The translations under genes and the position numbers were made by a program. DNA of 64,000 bases from positions 23,262,307 to 23,326,306 of the forward strand of contig CM018035.1 of assembly GCA_008638375.1 (NCBI GenBank), read 5' to 3'. This DNA comes from Nyssa sinensis. Lineage: Eukaryota; Streptophyta; Magnoliopsida; Cornales; Nyssaceae. This document shows, piece after piece, positions 59,251 to 64,000 of the stretch. The notes under the pieces were generated by a model. It saw only the letters and a list, made by a program, of their open reading frames with translations, ran no database searches and was not told the origin of the DNA. The stretch's first letter is position 1; every line of letters starts with the position of its first letter.

Positions 59251-59420
59251 CTTCTCATGTTTGCTTTTTCTCTTAATTTTTACTAGTAACTAAACCCAAA
59301 AAAATAAAATAATTCTTCATTTTTATTGAAACTGCAAATCAAACAGTGGATTAAGAGTTTTATCATGAATTCTTTGATGTCTTCCAAAACTGTGTTTATC
59401 CAAGAGAATTATTATTATTT

Positions 59421-60845
59421 TTTTTGAACAGGAAAAGGGGATAAAATTTTATTAATAAGAAAATTCCTAAAATAATACAACCACAGCAGCCATAAACAGT
59501 AGCATGATGACACAAATCTCAACATATCTCCCAGGTTGGCAAGGAACCCACTTAACAATAGAAGAAAAATAACAAAGATCACCTACTACCAACTCATACC
59601 AGAGGAAACCAAATTAAAATTTGTGCAAAAACAAATCGCCAATCCCTCCTCTGATGTTCTTCAGATTATGCGCAATATCAAATGAAGAGTAATCCTTCAA
59701 AATAGAATTTGCTTTTGCCCAGAAAGCAATCCTAGACTTGATTAGCTAAATCTTGTCAATCCAATTCACGACTTCTGATTCAAAAATGCATTTATTTCTC
59801 AACTTCCATAGAGACCATAAAATACAGAAAGGCAGTGAATTCTATAGTACCTTATCAGCAGGACAGAGACAATGAAGGCCCGGAGGGATCAATTGCCTCC
59901 CTCAACTTTTTTGATTTAAAAATTTTCTTGTATTTTTTAAAATAAATTTCAAACTATTCCTTTAATTTTTATTTTGTCCCCCCAGATCAAACTTTTTTTC
60001 ACTTATCCTTCTTAAAGTTTCAATATTACTCTTTTTTATTCATTATTTTCAAAAATAGTTGTGTGCAATTAAGGTGTATCCCACTTTTGTAACTATTCGA
60101 TAAAATACATAAAAACTTAAAAAGGTAATACATAATTCATCTTATTTCAATGGGAAAAAACCTTTTGTGTCACAATTCTCATCCATTGTTGAGAGCTTAA
60201 CCACAATTATAAAAGCTTCCTTAAATGCATACACCAAGTCTAATGGGAGATCAATTGATAAATGATAGTTTGATTATATATATTGAAAAAGACATTTTTA
60301 ATATCATTCAAAGACAATAATGAATGTGTTATACATAATACTTCTAACAAAATAAAAAAATGTGAGGGTTTTTTTTTTTTTATGAGATTTTATTGGAGGG
60401 AGGATGCTGTATATAATTTATTTTTTTTTTTTGGGACCTTTTTTTGTATAACTTATCATTTTTTGTGAGTCTTTTTTACACTGGGCTCTTGTCTAATGTC
60501 TAACATTCTATATATCAACGAGTATAGTTATTTAGCAAAAATATCATCAATCAATATTAAAGTTTTAAAATTATAATCAAATATTAAAAACAAATTTTGT
60601 CCCCCTAAAGTAAATTTTTAACTCCGTCCCAGCTTATCAGACCAGTGAAAGGAACCCCCTGCCACGACTCCAAAAGACTTTCAGCAGAATCCTGCATGGA
60701 CCGTTGCATTCCCACTATTCAAGACAGCAGCCCAAACTTGCCATGATTTATGACAAAATAGAAGAAGATGATTAGAAGTTTCAGGGTCAGTGCCACAAAA
60801 ACAACTGGTAGATTGTACATTCTCACTAAGAAATTTTAAGTCCAA
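59421..60845 (-). mobile_element. LINE 3' fragment (LINE-5) with nested hAT
   Basis: Minus strand: STSCFCGTDPETSNHLLLFCHKSWQVW (60720-60830) is the zinc-binding end of plant LINE ORF2, and beyond the hAT insertion a SLWKLRNKCIFESEVVNWIDK block (about 59740-59830) follows. It ends GTTCAAAAAAAATAAT (59415-59430), a poly-A tail. It lies just downstream of SABATH copy B. Confidence 0.82.
59859..60632 (+). mobile_element. hAT transposon remnant, 774 bp
   Basis: 8-bp duplication CTTATCAG (59851-59858, 60633-60640) and terminal inverted repeat CAGGACAGAG / CTCCGTCCCAG. Inside, LINDSLIIYIEKDIFN (about 60255-60310) is the end of the hAT dimerisation domain of TTF-type transposases; what remains is an internal deletion product with no transposase core. 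Confidence 0.88.
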
Positions 60846-60886
60846 TTTCACAATTCAAACCATAAAATACTTGCATTGCTTCTCAT

Positions 60887-61249
60887 TCACCCAAACTGTT
60901 CCAAGTAACTAACAACTATATATAAACAAATCAGTGCTCGCGTTTTAGAAGGACGAAATGCAATTCCAATGCCACCACAGGTGTTGAGAGGAGGACGTCC
61001 AGCAATTTTCTTAGAATATCGATCAAACAGTTCATCCAAAATCTCACTCCCAAAGTGTGATTTGATAATTCCCTCCAAGCCTGCTCTGAATTCTTGCATG
61101 GTGAGTAATGGAATATTGTTTCGGTGCATTTCCTCCACCCTCGCAATGTCAAAACACTCAGTTTTTTCTATTAGTTTCTCCAACTCCTCTGATGATGGAC
61201 TATAAATGGGCAAGTTAAACGAGTCCAGTTTATCTTTGCTCAACAATCC
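60887..61249 (-). CDS. SABATH methyltransferase copy B, last exon
   Basis: After an acceptor (TTTTGTAG at 61250-61257) the exon reads GLLSKDKLDSFNLPIYSPSS, EELEKLIEKTECFDIARVEE and LDELFDRYSKKI, all usual for the C-terminal half of SABATH proteins. The open frame runs to TAA at about 60887. However, the usual ending, FVLLKREH followed by TGA (60931-60957), is in the neighbouring frame; in the open frame the end is an unrelated 20-residue tail. So one base was lost or gained near 60958-60980. That removes a conserved beta-strand end; the enzyme may be impaired, or the base may be a sequencing or assembly error. Confidence 0.88.
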   Translation of the reverse strand, partial: GLLSKDKLDSFNLPIYSPSSEELEKLIEKTECFDIARVEEMHRNNIPLLTMQEFRAGLEGIIKSHFGSEILDELFDRYSKKIAGRPPLNTCGGIGIAFRPSKTRALICLYIVVSYLEQFG

Positions 61250-61480
61250 CTACAAAATTAAAATAAAAGCACTTGGGACTATGACCAGGAACATGGCATG
61301 CATGACAAAATGTACATATATACGCACATATGTGATGTAATTATATTTTTTGTGTGATCTATTTTACTCATCAACTATTGTGAATAAAATAGTTGAATTT
61401 TTATTTCTACAACATAACTGAAAACTAGCCAAGAAAAATGAAATTAGAATGAAGCATTAGATGTGGTTGTTTTTGCGTAC
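61250..61480 (-). other. SABATH copy B intron 2
   Basis: 231 bp, GTACGC donor (61479-61480) to TTTTGTAG acceptor; phase 0 between MTNE and GLLSKDK. AT-rich. Confidence 0.9.
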
Positions 61481-62128
61481 CTCATTTGTCATATCTACAA
61501 GGCAAGATTCCAGGGGCTGAAAACGAGGGCCAAGCGATGACTGTGCTGGAAGTGTCCCGTTCACTCGACCAGGAATTAGAAGTGCCATCAACCCTCCAGA
61601 AACAAGCTCTTGTGCCGGAGCACCTAGAAATTTTTCCATGTCCTCCGCGTACTGTGCTGAATAAGCCTCACCAACTTCCTTTGGAGGATTTGCATAAAGA
61701 ATTCTCCCCTTATTGCAAGAAGGAGAGTTTAAGTCACAAACTACTTGTGGCAGCTTAGAAAGCCATTGGAGTGCAAATGAAGAGAAGATAAAATTTATTG
61801 AGGCCTTTGGAAACAATCTGCCATAAAAGGAGCCTGGAACTGCAGCTGCAAAATATTTCCTATTTGGAGGAAGATTGATAAAGAGAGTGTTGAAATCATT
61901 TGAAACACGGTCATTGAAGAACACTTGAAATTCGAGGTGGCCCTGGGCTTGGTATTTGTGTTCTACAGCCTCTATTATGTTGTTCATTGCAATAAAAGTG
62001 TTGGGTCCGACTGAACAACCTAAATCTGCAATGCCAAATGTGTTTGAAGTAGGAGAGCCATGCACTATGTCAAGGTTCTCGCTCACTGCCCCAATAAGTA
62101 TGGCTTTGGCACGATCAGCTGCTTCTTT
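61481..62128 (-). CDS. SABATH methyltransferase copy B, exon 2
   Basis: 216 open codons. The SAM site has ADLGCSVGPNTFIAMNNI, the second cofactor region FNDRVSNDFNTLF, and the PGSFYGRLFP loop. SSFALQWLSKLP holds the substrate-pocket Trp, with Gln before it where loganic acid methyltransferases have His. GGLMALLIPGR precedes the end. With a 25-residue exon 1 (as in copy A) and the last exon the protein would be about 350 residues, normal for the family. The overall wording is close to the loganic/farnesoic acid carboxyl methyltransferase branch; the substrate cannot be told. Exon 1 would lie right of the window. Confidence 0.93.
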
Positions 62129-64000
62129 CTACATCCAAAATATATATACATATATATATATATATATCAGTAAGTTTGTTAAAACAATGTCTGAAAACAA
62201 ACTCCTCTCTCATCTAATTTTATTCAAATTGTAAATATTATTTAAGAAGATACATGTCAAATAACAAAAAAATTTCAAATCAGACCATTTGTATTTTATA
62301 AAATCAATTATTTTCTTTTCCAAACAAATCCTTAATAAAAATCCTTAAACAAGAAAGGTATAAAAATTTTAATAAGATTTTTTTTACAAATAATAATGGA
62401 AAATCTTCAGAAATATATTATCTTTTAAATTTTTCTTTCTTGTTATACTTCTCTCATATTTAAATTCATTACATATTTCCTAGAAAACGCTCCACTATAT
62501 TAAATTTTAAATAAATAATTTAAAAGATATAAAAGTTAAATTAATATTTATTTATATTAATATATTAAATATAAAAAAAATATCACACTAAAATATTCAA
62601 CTTAGTACTTAGGCACAATTTGTATTAAGCCGTCCTACATGAAACTTGCACTGTGGCTGTATTGAAAATAAAGCCCGTCCTTAACTTATACAAGCTACTT
62701 TAGAATAAGTTTTCAATAATAATGCTACCCTTATTACTTGAGGCAAACATGGCACATCCAGAATATATAACTTTCCTGATATATATATATATATATATAA
62801 AATGAAAAACCTAACTTTCCTTTTTCTTCTCTTTTTTGGTCCAACAAATTCTTTGACCTAATCTAAATTAATTTGGACTATTAATCTCAACTAGAACAAA
62901 TTATGATAGGTTGAGGTAGAGGTGTAAGTTGTGCTGGCCGGGTCAATCCAGGCATGGTACATAAGTGAGGTGAGTCGAGTCAAACACGACACAACTAGTT
63001 GAGCCAGCACGACAGCCTATTGACACGACCCATTTTATTTTTTTATTTTATTATTATTATTATGTAAAAATATTCAAGCAAAAAATTATAACAATTTTAA
63101 AAAAAAGTTAAACAAAATATTATAATAATAAAGTAAGCAATAATGATACTATATAATTAGACCAACAAAAAATAAAATATTTAATCATTTTTAAAATAAA
63201 TAAACAAGTTTAAAAAAATCACGATCAATATTAGTTATTAAAAATAAAAATAGAAAGAAAACAAAAAAAAAAAAAAAAAAACTAGGAAGTCCATGTTGGG
63301 CAGTGTCAACGGGCCGTACTAGGCCTAAAGTTTCTTCAATAGGCATGACGCAATTGCTGGCATGGGCTGGTATGGCACAGTGGCACAAATGGACCAACTA
63401 AAATAGGTCGGGCCGGGCAGGTCCGTTTGACACCTTTAGTTAGGGTTATCTCTACTTCAACAAAAATAAACAATCTTCATTTCTCTCACAAACAATAATG
63501 ATATTGTCCCACCTTGTAACCCACTCTCTCACAAGGGTGGAGTCCACCATCCATGGGCTCCACCAGTGGGTCTCACCCCTTGTGAGAGGATGGGATACAC
63601 AGTGAGACAACTAAGGCGTAACATTCATCTTTATTACTCTGACAAGTATGTGGGGACGACACGAATGGTGGTACAGGCCAGCACAATACATTACGGTGGC
63701 ACAAATGGACCAACTAAAATGGGTTGGGTTGGGGCGGCCCATTTGACACTTCTAGTTATCCCGGCCTGTTTGACACCTCTAGTTAGGGGGTGTCTCCATT
63801 TCAACAAAAATAGATAATCTTCATTTCTCTCACAAACAACAATGATATCATTCCACCTTATAACTCGCCCTCTCACAAGGGTAAGACTCACCATCCACAG
63901 ACTGTATCAGTGGATCTCACCCCTTGTGAGAAAATGGTATACATGGTGAAAGAATTATGGTGCAACAACTATCTTTATTACTCTAACAAGAATGTGAGAA
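62129..64000 (-). other. SABATH copy B intron 1 (partial)
   Basis: Duplicate of copy A intron 1, without the TRIM. Contains (TA)n at 62139-62167 and 62778-62799, the MITE at 62917-63438 and the direct repeats of 63445-64000. The exon 2 acceptor is at 62129-62130. No gene on either strand. Confidence 0.85.
62917..63438. mobile_element. hAT-like MITE, second copy
   Basis: TAGAGGTGT...ACACCTTTA, same element as 10424-10946 and at the same position of the duplicated intron. Confidence 0.6.

Noticed and set aside
1..64000. tRNA or rRNA genes
   Set aside because: The only tRNA-like stretches are the primer sites complementary to initiator Met-tRNA and the weak SINE boxes; no cloverleaf found.

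Overview
The window is repeat-rich nuclear DNA from a flowering plant, most likely a dicot. The evidence is nested LTR retrotransposons with an initiator-Met-tRNA primer site (TGGTATCAGAGC), plant LINEs, a TRIM, a hAT relic, and two plant gene families broken by introns. I cannot name the species. I find no complete, clearly functional host gene, and nothing prokaryotic.

Host genes. (1) A SABATH carboxyl methyltransferase family, all on the minus strand. Copy A at 8.9-12.9 kb is a pseudogene: exon 1 is at 12809-12883, and exon 2 (8880-9244) carries three stops and is cut by an LTR. A stray exon 1 plus promoter (copy C) lies at 45.8-46.3 kb. Copy B at 60.9-62.1 kb has open exons 2 and 3, its exon 1 lies beyond the right edge, and its last codons are frameshifted. 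The 2.24 kb at 8880-11506 and 61765-64000 are direct duplicates. (2) Remnants of an eRF3 translation release factor gene on the minus strand: exons at 38362-38467, 27122-27214 plus 22171-22183 (one exon split by a Copia element), and 21985-22060. Its intron is swollen by LINEs.

Layout. 1-5806: 3' half of a Tat-lineage Ty3/gypsy element (integrase, palindromic tandem repeats, spliced antisense gene, 3' LTR). 5807-8879: long Tekay-like LTR ending inside SABATH copy A. 9245-12808: its intron 1, holding a TRIM and a hAT-like MITE. 14190-18966: Copia-1. 20322-21102: gypsy 5' fragment. 22189-27121: Copia-2. 28757-37000: LINE pieces and a SINE candidate. 38488-44145: Gypsy-2. 44151-44700: LINE piece. 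45000-46789: LTR-like sequence carrying SABATH copy C. 48763-55488: decayed second Tat element with a 1.87 kb solo LTR (52432-54305) in its antisense gene. 55917-59250: solo Tekay-like LTR. 59421-60845: LINE fragment with a nested hAT element. 60887-64000: SABATH copy B and its intron 1.

Most insertions could be delimited to the base by target-site duplications read from the sequence: TGGTC, ACAGG, TGATA, CCATC, CTTCT, AAAAT, CTTATCAG. Together with the paralogous empty site for the TRIM and the disrupted eRF3 and SABATH exons, they give a relative order of events. The most unusual items are the antisense spliced gene shared by both Tat elements, the SABATH promoter-exon 1 fragment flanked by about 190-bp direct repeats, the eRF3 relic, and a WRKY W-box cluster in the Copia-2 leader.
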